This document shows positions 1-6,725 of a stretch of DNA of 64,000 bases, piece by piece. The notes below the pieces were generated by a model. The model ran no database searches. It saw only the letters and a program-made list of their open reading frames with translations, and was not told where the DNA came from. The stretch spans positions 3,303,501 to 3,367,500 of the forward strand of contig NZ_CP023344.1 of assembly GCF_002310495.1 (NCBI RefSeq). The letters run 5' to 3'. Numbering within the stretch: position 1 is the first letter of the stretch; every line of letters starts with the position of its first letter. A program made the position numbers and the translations under genes. The DNA is from Nibricoccus aquaticus. GTDB lineage: Bacteria > Verrucomicrobiota > Verrucomicrobiia > Opitutales > Opitutaceae.

Positions 1-978
1 CCGAAGCCGGTTCCGGCGGAGAAGGAGGAAACGAAGGCGGCGGCACCGGTGGCGAGAAAAAGTGCGGTCAAATATGTGGAGATCGCCGAGGTGTCGGCGC
101 TGCACGGATTGGAGTTATCGTGGCCGGAGCCTCAGCGGCGGCTGGAACTTACAAACGCGGAGCACAGGATAGAGATCGAGGTGGGGTCGCGGAACATGCG
201 CGTGGATGGGCTGCGGGTTTTCCTAGGTGATCCGGCGCGACTGGTGCAGGGGAAGGCGCAGGTGAGTCAGGTGGATGCGGAGCGGTTGTTCATGGGTTTG
301 CTCGCGCCGGTTGCGATGGGCAAGGGGCGGGAGTTGAAGGTGGTGGCGATTGATCCGGGTCATGGAGGACCGGATACGGGGACGGAGAACAAGGCGCTGG
401 GTTTGAGAGAGAAGATTTTTGCGCTCGATGTGTCGCTCCGGCTGAAGCGGGTGCTGGAGGCGAAAGGTTATCGCGTGGTGATGACGCGCGAGACGGACAT
501 CGATGTGGGCAAGGGAGCGCGGGCGATCATCGCGAATCAGGCGGGCGCGGATGTGTTTGTGAGCGTGCATTTCAACTCGGTGTTGAATGACACGAAGACG
601 CGGGGGGCGGAGGTGTTCACGTTTGCGCCGCAGTTTCAGCGTTCGACGAATGCGTGGGGGCCGGGGCAGCCGGACGACACGGAGGCGTTGCCGGCGCCGG
701 TGAACCGGTTCGACGCGTTGAGCGTGGCGTGCGCGCACGCGATTCACGGGGCGTTGTTGAAGTCGCTCAAGGCCGAGGACCGCGGGCAGAAGGTCGGGCA
801 TTGGGCGGTACTGCGGGCCTTGAATTGTCCCGGCGTGCTGATCGAGGCCGGGTTTTTATCCAACGAGGCGGAGGGAAAACTGATCGCTACGCCTGAGTAC
901 CGGCGGCAGATCGCGGAGGCGATCGCGGAGGGTTTGGTGGCGTATGGGGCGAAGGTGGCGGGAGCGGAGAAAAAGTAG
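1..978 (+). CDS. N-acetylmuramoyl-L-alanine amidase (Amidase_3), 5'-truncated
   Basis: This zinc hydrolase cleaves the amide bond between N-acetylmuramic acid and the stem peptide of peptidoglycan in the periplasm. The reading frame is open to the left edge, so the true start lies outside the window; GTG at 49 is only the first in-window start. A Pro/Ala/Glu-rich linker is followed by a region resembling a copper-amine-oxidase-N or AMIN-type module (about residues 25-110 of the visible part). The Amidase_3 domain then shows DPGHGG (zinc His), GLREK (zinc Glu), VSVHFNS (zinc His) and LIEAGFLSN (catalytic Glu). All metal and catalytic residues are intact. The gene ends 129 bp from the convergent nuclease gene, with a REP-like palindrome between them. 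The amidase assignment is firm; the N-terminal module is tentative. Confidence 0.9.
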   Translation, partial: PKPVPAEKEETKAAAPVARKSAVKYVEIAEVSALHGLELSWPEPQRRLELTNAEHRIEIEVGSRNMRVDGLRVFLGDPARLVQGKAQVSQVDAERLFMGLLAPVAMGKGRELKVVAIDPGHGGPDTGTENKALGLREKIFALDVSLRLKRVLEAKGYRVVMTRETDIDVGKGARAIIANQAGADVFVSVHFNSVLNDTKTRGAEVFTFAPQFQRSTNAWGPGQPDDTEALPAPVNRFDALSVACAHAIHGALLKSLKAEDRGQKVGHWAVLRALNCPGVLIEAGFLSNEAEGKLIATPEYRRQIAEAIAEGLVAYGAKVAGAEKK

Positions 979-1057
979 ACGTGCGGGGGTGTGCATGTCG
1001 GGCGGTTGGGCTCTGCGACGGCAGTGAAAGGCGCGGGTTGTTTATTTCGCGACGTGC

Positions 1058-1081
1058 GGACGACACGGAGGTCGTCCCTCC
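1058..1081 (-). repeat. REP-like palindrome, GGAG foot
   Basis: On the minus strand this reads GGAG, then GGACGAC, a 6-nt loop (CTCCGT) and GTCGTCC, a perfect 7-bp stem. It lies between convergent 3' ends. An almost identical copy is at 35651-35674. The foot-plus-palindrome plan matches REP elements mobilised by RAYT (TnpA_REP) transposases. Confidence 0.7.
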
Positions 1082-1107
1082 ATGGGTGAAGAGCCGAGGG
1101 CGCTTGG

Positions 1108-2142
1108 TTATTTCGCGCTCTTTGACTGGCGGGTGAGGAGTTGGGCGCGGAGGTAGGTGTCGGGCGGGGCTTCCTGCCAGGCGGTGAGCCAGAGGCTGCC
1201 GAGCATGTGGCCGGCGGATACGATCTGCGTTTCGAGGAAGGTTTTGCCTTCTTTGGATTCGGGGTTCTCGGATTTGAGTTTGCCGGCTTTTTCGAGGGCG
1301 TAGAGGGGCTCGACGAAGGCGAACTGGGCGACGAGGTAGTTCATCGCGTGATCGAAGATCGGGTCGCGTGCGGTGGGGCCGACGACGGTGGAGAGGCGGA
1401 GGGCGGGTTTCACCTGCTGTTCGAGTTGAGTGAGGTTGAGTCCGCCGGATTTGCCGAGAAAACCGCCGTCGATCCAGGAGTGGAATTTGCGATCGATGGT
1501 GAAGCCGTGGGGATTTTCGCCGAACCAGCCGTTGTAGTATTTGGTGGTGTGGAGTGGCTGGGCGCCGTCGCCGACGTAGTGGCCCATGACGCCCATGAGG
1601 TAGATGATGTTGGCGTGGGCGTTGGCGATTTCGTCGGGAGTGCCGCCGGCTTCTTCGTAGGCTTTGAGGTAGGAGAAGGCGGACTTCAGGCGGGCGTAGG
1701 ATTCGGCGATGGTCCAGGGGAGGTAGCCGATGAGCTCGCGGGTGCGGTCTTTGTTTTTCTCGGGGTCGATGGAAGGGAAGCGTTCGGGGTGCGCGGCGCG
1801 GGCGAGAAAAATCTGCGAGGTGAAGATGTAGCGGAGGTCGCTGACGGTGTCGGGAGTGAGGCCGAGCGGGGCGAAGTCTTCGAAGTCGATGAAGTGGTCG
1901 CCCGAGCCGGCGTGTTTGAGGGGGAGATCCTGGGGGACATTGCGCCAGCGGTCGGGTTCGCCGGCGAGGAAGGCGATGCGTTCGCGGGCGGCGGGGGCTT
2001 TGACGAAGGCGGGGAAGTTGGTGGGCAGAGAGGCGAGGGCGGTGAGGTTGACGGCGCGGTGGCCTTCGTAGTCCCAGGCGAGGAGGCGGGCGGCGGAGGC
2101 GAGGGCGAGTACGGCGATGGCGAGGAGGGCGGGCGGGCGCAT
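1108..2142 (-). CDS. secreted S1/P1 nuclease-like zinc enzyme
   Basis: This is probably an exported zinc-dependent nuclease or phosphodiesterase of the S1/P1 nuclease and phospholipase C fold. The N-terminus is a signal peptide (about 22 residues) ending LLA, so the mature protein would begin with Trp, the N-terminal zinc ligand of this family (mature WDYEGH). Further ligand-like motifs follow in order: GEPDRW, GDHFID, MGHYVGDGAQPLH (His, Asp and His of the trinuclear site) and FHSWIDG. The length of 344 residues is normal for the family with its signal. It diverges from the TIGR03790 gene with 82 bp between starts. The fold is well supported; the substrate (single-stranded nucleic acid or phospholipid) cannot be decided from sequence. 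Confidence 0.82.
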   Translation of the reverse strand: MRPPALLAIAVLALASAARLLAWDYEGHRAVNLTALASLPTNFPAFVKAPAARERIAFLAGEPDRWRNVPQDLPLKHAGSGDHFIDFEDFAPLGLTPDTVSDLRYIFTSQIFLARAAHPERFPSIDPEKNKDRTRELIGYLPWTIAESYARLKSAFSYLKAYEEAGGTPDEIANAHANIIYLMGVMGHYVGDGAQPLHTTKYYNGWFGENPHGFTIDRKFHSWIDGGFLGKSGGLNLTQLEQQVKPALRLSTVVGPTARDPIFDHAMNYLVAQFAFVEPLYALEKAGKLKSENPESKEGKTFLETQIVSAGHMLGSLWLTAWQEAPPDTYLRAQLLTRQSKSAK

Positions 2143-2224
2143 GGTGGGGAGTGTGCGATGCGAACGGCGCGGGCCGAGAATAATTGCGCACGACAGTCCG
2201 GGGCGGTTTTGTCGCGGGCGTTTT

Positions 2225-3616
2225 ATGGCTCTGCTACCAGGATATTTTTTACGTGTGCTGCTGGCGGGGCTGGCGGTGGTGATGGCAGACAGGACGGTGG
2301 CGCGAGCGGTGGAGGACGATGCGGCGAAACGGGTGATCGTGCTGGCGAATGCGAGTTCGGCGGAGTCGATGAGGCTGGCGCGTTATTACGCGGAGAAACG
2401 GGCAATCCCGGCGGAGAACATTGTGGCGCTGCCAATGACACTGGCGGAGACGATCGGGTGGCGCGAGTTCGTGGACACGGTGTATCAGCCGTTACAGGAC
2501 GAACTCATTAAGCGTGGCTGGGTCGAGGCTACGGGCTCGACGCTCACGGATGAGGTGGGGCGGAAAAAATACGCAGTGCTGGGGCATCGGGTGAGTTATC
2601 TGGTGACGTGCCGCGGGGTGCCGTTGCGGGTGGAGCACGATCAGAGTCTTTATGCGGAGGTGAAGCCGTTGACGGGGACGGCGGCGTTTCGGACGAATCA
2701 CGGGGCGGTGGATGCGGAACTGGCACTGGTGGCGCGGAGCGGTTATCCGATCAATGCGTATGTGCCGAATCCGTTGTTTCAGAAGGAGCGGCCGACGTCG
2801 CTCGATCTGGGGAAGGTGATCAAGGTGTCGCGGCTCGATGGTCCAGGGCTGGAGGCGGCGATGGGATTGGTGGATCACGCGATCGAGGCGGAGAAGCGAG
2901 GGTTGATCGGGCGGGGATATGTCGATGTGGGCGGGCCGCATCCGGAGGGGGATCAGTGGATGGAGGATGTCGTGAAGCAGCTCACTGCGCTCGACTACGA
3001 CATGAGTGTGGATCGTGCGCCGGAGACGATGTCAGCGGAGGCGCGGTTCGATGCGCCGGCGCTTTATTTTGGGTGGTATGCGTGGCAGGTGAACGGGCCA
3101 TTTACGCGGGAGGGTTTTCGTTTCCCGCCGGGAGCGGTGGCGTTGCATATCCATAGTTTCTCGGCGGAGACTTTGAGCGCGGTGGACAGGACTTGGACCG
3201 GGCCGTTGGTGGCGCGCGGGGTGACGGCGACAGTAGGGAATGTTTATGAGCCGTATCTGACGTTCACGCATCATCCGCATCTGTTGCTGCGTGCGCTGGC
3301 GCGCGGGGAGACGTGGGGCGATGCGGTGTTTTATTCGCTGCGGGCGGTGAGCTGGCAGTGCGTGGCGATCGGCGATCCGCTGTACCGGCCGTTCAAGGTG
3401 CGGTTCGCGGAGCAGTGGGTGAAGCGGGCGGAGCTGCCAAATGGACTTTATCCGTATGTGATTTTGCGCGAGGTGCGGCGGTTGGAGCGGGCGGGTCAGC
3501 CGGAGCAAGCGGCGGGGGTATTGCGGGAGGCATTGAAGGAGCGACCGGGGATGGCGGTGCTGGAGGCGCGGTTGACGGAGTTGAGCGAGGGCGGCGGGCG
3601 GGCGGAGGCGAAGTAA
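2225..3616 (+). CDS. TIGR03790 family exported protein
   Basis: This is an exported protein of unknown biochemical role that I recognise as TIGR03790, a family seen in Verrucomicrobia, Acidobacteria and relatives. The start chosen is ATG 2225, because it gives a clean signal peptide (MALLPGYFLRVLLAGLAVV... ending ARA). In-frame starts upstream would overlap the divergent nuclease gene and add a non-signal extension. The family opening is visible just after the signal as RVIVLANASSAESMRLARYY, with the ageing PAENIVALPM motif following. The product has 463 residues. The last 60 or so residues (LERAGQPEQAAGVLREAL) look like a single TPR-type helical pair. A terminator hairpin belonging to the opposite strand lies just downstream. 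Family membership is likely; function is unknown. Confidence 0.8.
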   Translation: MALLPGYFLRVLLAGLAVVMADRTVARAVEDDAAKRVIVLANASSAESMRLARYYAEKRAIPAENIVALPMTLAETIGWREFVDTVYQPLQDELIKRGWVEATGSTLTDEVGRKKYAVLGHRVSYLVTCRGVPLRVEHDQSLYAEVKPLTGTAAFRTNHGAVDAELALVARSGYPINAYVPNPLFQKERPTSLDLGKVIKVSRLDGPGLEAAMGLVDHAIEAEKRGLIGRGYVDVGGPHPEGDQWMEDVVKQLTALDYDMSVDRAPETMSAEARFDAPALYFGWYAWQVNGPFTREGFRFPPGAVALHIHSFSAETLSAVDRTWTGPLVARGVTATVGNVYEPYLTFTHHPHLLLRALARGETWGDAVFYSLRAVSWQCVAIGDPLYRPFKVRFAEQWVKRAELPNGLYPYVILREVRRLERAGQPEQAAGVLREALKERPGMAVLEARLTELSEGGGRAEAK

Positions 3617-3628
3617 GCGGTCACGAAA

Positions 3629-3654
3629 AAGCGCGGCCGGTGAGGGCCGCGCTT
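3629..3654 (-). terminator. rho-independent terminator of clpP
   Basis: A perfect 10-bp stem (AAGCGCGGCC and GGCCGCGCTT) has a 6-nt loop. Read on the minus strand it is followed by a T-run (plus-strand A at 3626-3630). It lies 50 bp beyond the clpP stop. The plus strand lacks a T-run, so it is mainly a minus-strand terminator. Confidence 0.85.
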
Positions 3655-3703
3655 GAGGGAGGGAAAACTGGATACGCCGAAGATGGCGTGGGAGTTTCCC
3701 GAT

Positions 3704-4354
3704 TTAGATCTTATCGACGATCTTGTCGGCGAGGCCGTAGGCGATGGCTTCCTTGGCGTTGAGGTAGAAATCGCGGTCGGTGTCTTGATTGATTTTCTCG
3801 AGGGGCTGGCCGGAGGCGGTGGCGAGGATCTGGTTCAACTCGGCGCGGAGTTTTTCCATTTCGATGGCCTGGATGTTGATGTCGGTCGCGGGGCCGACCA
3901 TGCGGCCGGAGATGAGCGGCTGGTGGATGAGGACGCGCGAGTGTGGGTAAAGAAGACGGCGGCCTTTAGGGGCTCCGCTGAGAAGGATCGAACCCATCGA
4001 GGCGGCCATACCCGTGACGACGACGGTGATCGGCGAAGTGATTAGCTGCATGGTGTCGTAAACGGCCATGCCGGCGGTGATGGAGCCACCGGGGCTGTTG
4101 AGGTAAAAGGTGATTTCCTGACCGGGACCGATGGCTTCGAGATAGAGAAGTTTTTCGGTGAGGTCTTTGGCGGTGGCGTCGGTGACGGCGCCCCAGAGGA
4201 AGATTTTGCGCTGCTCGAGGAATTTTTTGGCGATGACCATCGCGACGGGGCCGGTGTTTTTGCCGGTTTCGGGCGTTTCCTTCTCGTCGTCATCATCGTC
4301 ATCGAAGCGCGGGAGATTGGTGGGAGCGGACGAGAGGAGATTGGTCATAGGCAT
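3704..4354 (-). CDS. clpP: ATP-dependent Clp protease proteolytic subunit, variant N-terminus
   Basis: This is a serine protease subunit that forms the barrel of Clp-type cytoplasmic proteases and works with an AAA+ unfoldase. The catalytic triad is visible: Ser119 in GMAASMGS, His144 in VLIHQP and Asp191 in NQDTDRDFYL. The substrate-binding NSPGGSI motif is also present. The N-terminus is unusual: about 35 residues with a run of six Asp replace the usual axial-loop and RLL segment, and the core resumes at KKFLEQRKIFLWG. The gene is monocistronic here, with no tig, clpX or second clpP next to it, so it may be a second isoform rather than the housekeeping one. A strong terminator follows. The start could be either Met1 or Met3. 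Confidence 0.92.
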   Translation of the reverse strand: MPMTNLLSSAPTNLPRFDDDDDDEKETPETGKNTGPVAMVIAKKFLEQRKIFLWGAVTDATAKDLTEKLLYLEAIGPGQEITFYLNSPGGSITAGMAVYDTMQLITSPITVVVTGMAASMGSILLSGAPKGRRLLYPHSRVLIHQPLISGRMVGPATDINIQAIEMEKLRAELNQILATASGQPLEKINQDTDRDFYLNAKEAIAYGLADKIVDKI

Positions 4355-4466
4355 GGTGGCGTAACGTGTGCGGGAGGTCGGTTTTTGCCAGTCGATTTTT
4401 AATTCTGCCGGGTAAAACGCCCGAGTCGGAGTAAAGGTTTCACCCTAGTGGGCCGATGATAAGGGC

Positions 4467-5345
4467 ATGCTTCCAACTAACATACCCTTCGCAAAATCGC
4501 TGACCGTGGAGGAGGTGGCCGCCGGACTGGAGTCCCTGCCATCCGCTCCGCGCGTGTTACCTCAACTTTATACTCTTCTGCGCTCCGGAGATCCGACGCT
4601 CCAGCAGGTCAGCGCGCTTTTGCGGCTCGATCCGGGGCTGACGGCGCGGGTGCTGAAGATGGGCAATGATTTCAGCGCGGCACGCGGGGAGCATTGTCTC
4701 TCGGTGGAGGACGCGATCAATGGCGTAGGTTTTAACGCGATCCATACGATGGTTTCCGAGGTGGCTGACGCGCAGGTTTTCTCGCGGCCGTTGAGTCTCT
4801 ACGGGCTCGATGCGGATGAGTGCTGGCGCTCGTCTATCGCCTGCGCGCTGGCGGCGGAAGTGCTGGCCGAGCACACGGGCGAAGATGTGAGCAGTGCGTA
4901 CACGATCGGGCTGCTGCATGGCGCCGGGATGGTGGCGATCGATGAGGTCGTGGGGGCGGTTGAGCCGACGTTGATTTTTGCACCGCGCGCATTTCCGCGG
5001 GAGTTCGCGGATGCGGAGCGGGCATTGCTCGGGTTCACACATGCCGATGTGGGCGCGGCGTTGCTGCGTTCGTGGAATTTTCCGGTGACGGTGATTGAGC
5101 CGATTCGCTGGCAGCACACGCCACTGGGTTCGGCGGGTTATGCGCGCATGGCTTGTCTGCTGCATGCGGCGAAATGGTTGCGCGCGGTGGTGTGCGCGGA
5201 TGAAGGCAGCGAGACACCTCAGACGCCTCCAGCCATCCTCTTGCAGTCTTTGCGGATCACTCCGGAAAAGCTCGCCCGACTGGTGGTCGAAGTTCGCCTA
5301 AAGTTGGGTTCTGTTCGCAATTTGTTGGAATTTTTGGCCGCTTAA
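4467..5345 (+). CDS. HDOD domain signalling protein
   Basis: This is a cytoplasmic protein made of a single HDOD domain, an HD-related but usually non-hydrolytic fold found in bacterial signalling proteins. Visible features are LPSAPRVLPQLYTLL (helix one of HDOD), LRLDPGLTARVLKMGN, the VEDAINGVGFNAI turn, and the later GLLHGAGMVAID segment where true HD hydrolases would carry their metal ligands. The gene has 292 residues, and the start is supported by AAGGG a few bases upstream. No output domain (GGDEF, EAL or kinase) is attached, so it probably acts through protein contacts. An imperfect inverted repeat lies just past its stop. Confidence 0.82.
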   Translation: MLPTNIPFAKSLTVEEVAAGLESLPSAPRVLPQLYTLLRSGDPTLQQVSALLRLDPGLTARVLKMGNDFSAARGEHCLSVEDAINGVGFNAIHTMVSEVADAQVFSRPLSLYGLDADECWRSSIACALAAEVLAEHTGEDVSSAYTIGLLHGAGMVAIDEVVGAVEPTLIFAPRAFPREFADAERALLGFTHADVGAALLRSWNFPVTVIEPIRWQHTPLGSAGYARMACLLHAAKWLRAVVCADEGSETPQTPPAILLQSLRITPEKLARLVVEVRLKLGSVRNLLEFLAA

Positions 5346-5356
5346 TAAACTTATTT

Positions 5357-5391
5357 TTAGCATCTTAGGCGATTTCGGTCCTAGATGCTAA
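5357..5391. repeat. imperfect inverted repeat after the HDOD gene
   Basis: TTAGCATCT(T)AGG at 5357-5369 pairs with CCTAGATGCTAA at 5380-5391, with one bulged T. The flanking TTTTTAGCA (from 5354) and TGCTAAAAA (5398-5406) give an alternative pairing. It is AT-rich compared with its surroundings. There is no T-run directly after the stem, so it is a weak terminator candidate at best. Confidence 0.45.
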
Positions 5392-5485
5392 TATGTTGCT
5401 AAAAATTTTCACGACTCGGTCCGATGTTGAAGCATGGTGTCCTGTACCTATTTCATGTGACCCATAGCCCCCAATCATCCCCAGC

Positions 5486-6016
5486 ATGAAAAATAACCTA
5501 TATGCCCGCATCGTCGGGTTGTTTCTGTCAGTCAGCGTGGCCACGGCCATCGCTTCGGACAAGGTGAGTGTGCAAGCCAGCAGTGACCTGCGCGTGACGG
5601 TCATCGACAGCACGAGCGCATCGGATGCGCGGGCGCTGGTCCATACGGCGCTCGGCACGAGTCTCTCGGTAGGCATGACGCGTGAATGCAAAGCGCCGGT
5701 GCAGGTGAAGATCAAAGTCGCCGATGCCGGGCGCGCAGCGAAGGATCTGAAGGCTGGTTCGTGCGACGTGCTCGTCGTGATCGGCAACTCGGTCCCGCCC
5801 GTGCTCATGAAGAATGGTGCGACGGTTTTGAAGGCGACGGATGCGCGTAGCGGTGATTTGAACCGGACGTTCTACCTGCTCGCGAATACGAGCGATGTGG
5901 CGATGAACCAGATGGTCGGTCTGGCATTCGACCACGCGATCAAGTCAGCGACGTTCCAGGATGCTCTGGCCGGCAAGACTACGAGCGCTTCGGGTCTGGC
6001 CGCCACGGCCCGCTGA
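5486..6016 (+). CDS. small exported protein, half of a periplasmic-binding fold
   Basis: The function is unknown. There is a signal peptide of about 22 residues (MKNNLYARIVGLFLSVSVATAIA). The mature part has the alternating strand/helix look of one lobe of a type-2 periplasmic binding protein (VTVIDSTSASDARALVHTAL, KDLKAGSCDVLVVIGNS, YLLANTSDVAMNQMVGLAFD). At 176 residues it is shorter than phosphate- or molybdate-binding proteins, and no transporter genes are nearby. It carries two Cys (TRECKAP and KAGSCDV) that could form a periplasmic disulfide. A strong terminator follows, so it is probably transcribed alone. Confidence 0.65.
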   Translation: MKNNLYARIVGLFLSVSVATAIASDKVSVQASSDLRVTVIDSTSASDARALVHTALGTSLSVGMTRECKAPVQVKIKVADAGRAAKDLKAGSCDVLVVIGNSVPPVLMKNGATVLKATDARSGDLNRTFYLLANTSDVAMNQMVGLAFDHAIKSATFQDALAGKTTSASGLAATAR

Positions 6017-6047
6017 AGAGCGCGTTGTCAGAGCTGGGAAATTTCAA

Positions 6048-6077
6048 AGCCCCTCCTTTGCGGGAGGGGCTTTTTTG
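6048..6077 (+). terminator. rho-independent terminator, possibly bidirectional
   Basis: The arms AAGCCCCTCC and GGAGGGGCTT form a perfect 10-bp stem with a 6-nt loop, followed by TTTT on the plus strand. The minus strand also continues with T (TTTGAAATT), so it may serve both the exported-protein gene and sufT, which converge here. Confidence 0.88.
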
Positions 6078-6128
6078 TGTCTGCAAATATCGCGGTGGAA
6101 TGGCGAGGCCGCGTGAGAAGGGGGCGGA

Positions 6129-6674
6129 TCAGATCAGGCCGAGCTTCATTTTGCCCTCTTCGCTGATCATGGATTGGTTCCAGGCCGGCTCCCAGGTGAT
6201 GCGGACATCGGCCATGCTGACGCCGGGGAGGAGGAGGATTTTGGTTTTGGCGTCTTCTGCGATGGCGGGGCCCATGCCGCAGCCGGGGGCGGTGAGGGTC
6301 ATGGCGACGTCCACTTTGTAGCCTTGGTCGGCGTCGAGTTTGGAGACGTCCATCGAGTAAACGAGGCCGAGGTCGACGATGTTCACGGGGATCTCGGGAT
6401 CATAGACTTTTTTGAGTTGTTCCCAGACTGCGTCGGGATCTGGGGCGCCATTGGCGAGGGTGGCGGCTTCGACTTTTTGATCGACGACTTTTTCTCCGAG
6501 GGAGTCGGCGTCTTTGCCGTCGATGCGGTAGAGGCCGGTGTCGGTCTGGACGGTGTAGCTGCCGCCGAGAACCTGATGGATGAAAACTTTGGAGCCTGCG
6601 GTGAGCGGGTGTTTATCACCGGAGGGAATTTGAGTGGCGATGACGTCGCGGCTGAGAGTGCGGTCGTTTTGCAT
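6129..6674 (-). CDS. sufT: putative Fe-S assembly protein SufT (DUF59/MIP18-type)
   Basis: SufT-type proteins assist iron-sulfur cluster assembly or delivery in the cytoplasm. The start at 6674 gives MQNDRTLSRDVIATQIPSG, matching the family's opening; an upstream in-frame Met would add 12 unrelated residues. The first half contains the IPSG...QVLGGSYTVQ segment. The second half is a DUF59 domain with VYDPEIPVNIVDLGLVY and the conserved Cys in LTAPGCGMGP, ending in the ITWEPAWNQSMISEE signature. It lies 51 bp downstream of the ankyrin gene on the same strand and about 6.5 kb from sufCBD, so it may be co-transcribed with the ankyrin block. A shared terminator lies beyond its stop. Confidence 0.88.
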   Translation of the reverse strand: MQNDRTLSRDVIATQIPSGDKHPLTAGSKVFIHQVLGGSYTVQTDTGLYRIDGKDADSLGEKVVDQKVEAATLANGAPDPDAVWEQLKKVYDPEIPVNIVDLGLVYSMDVSKLDADQGYKVDVAMTLTAPGCGMGPAIAEDAKTKILLLPGVSMADVRITWEPAWNQSMISEEGKMKLGLI

Positions 6675-6725
6675 TCGCGCGAAGTGAAGCCGGGAGTGCG
6701 CGGCGTGCAACGTGGTTTTGCGGAT

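Noticed and set aside
5357-5406. A rho-independent terminator after the HDOD gene
   Set aside because: The stem is bulged and not followed by a T-run on the plus strand, so it is kept only as an inverted repeat.
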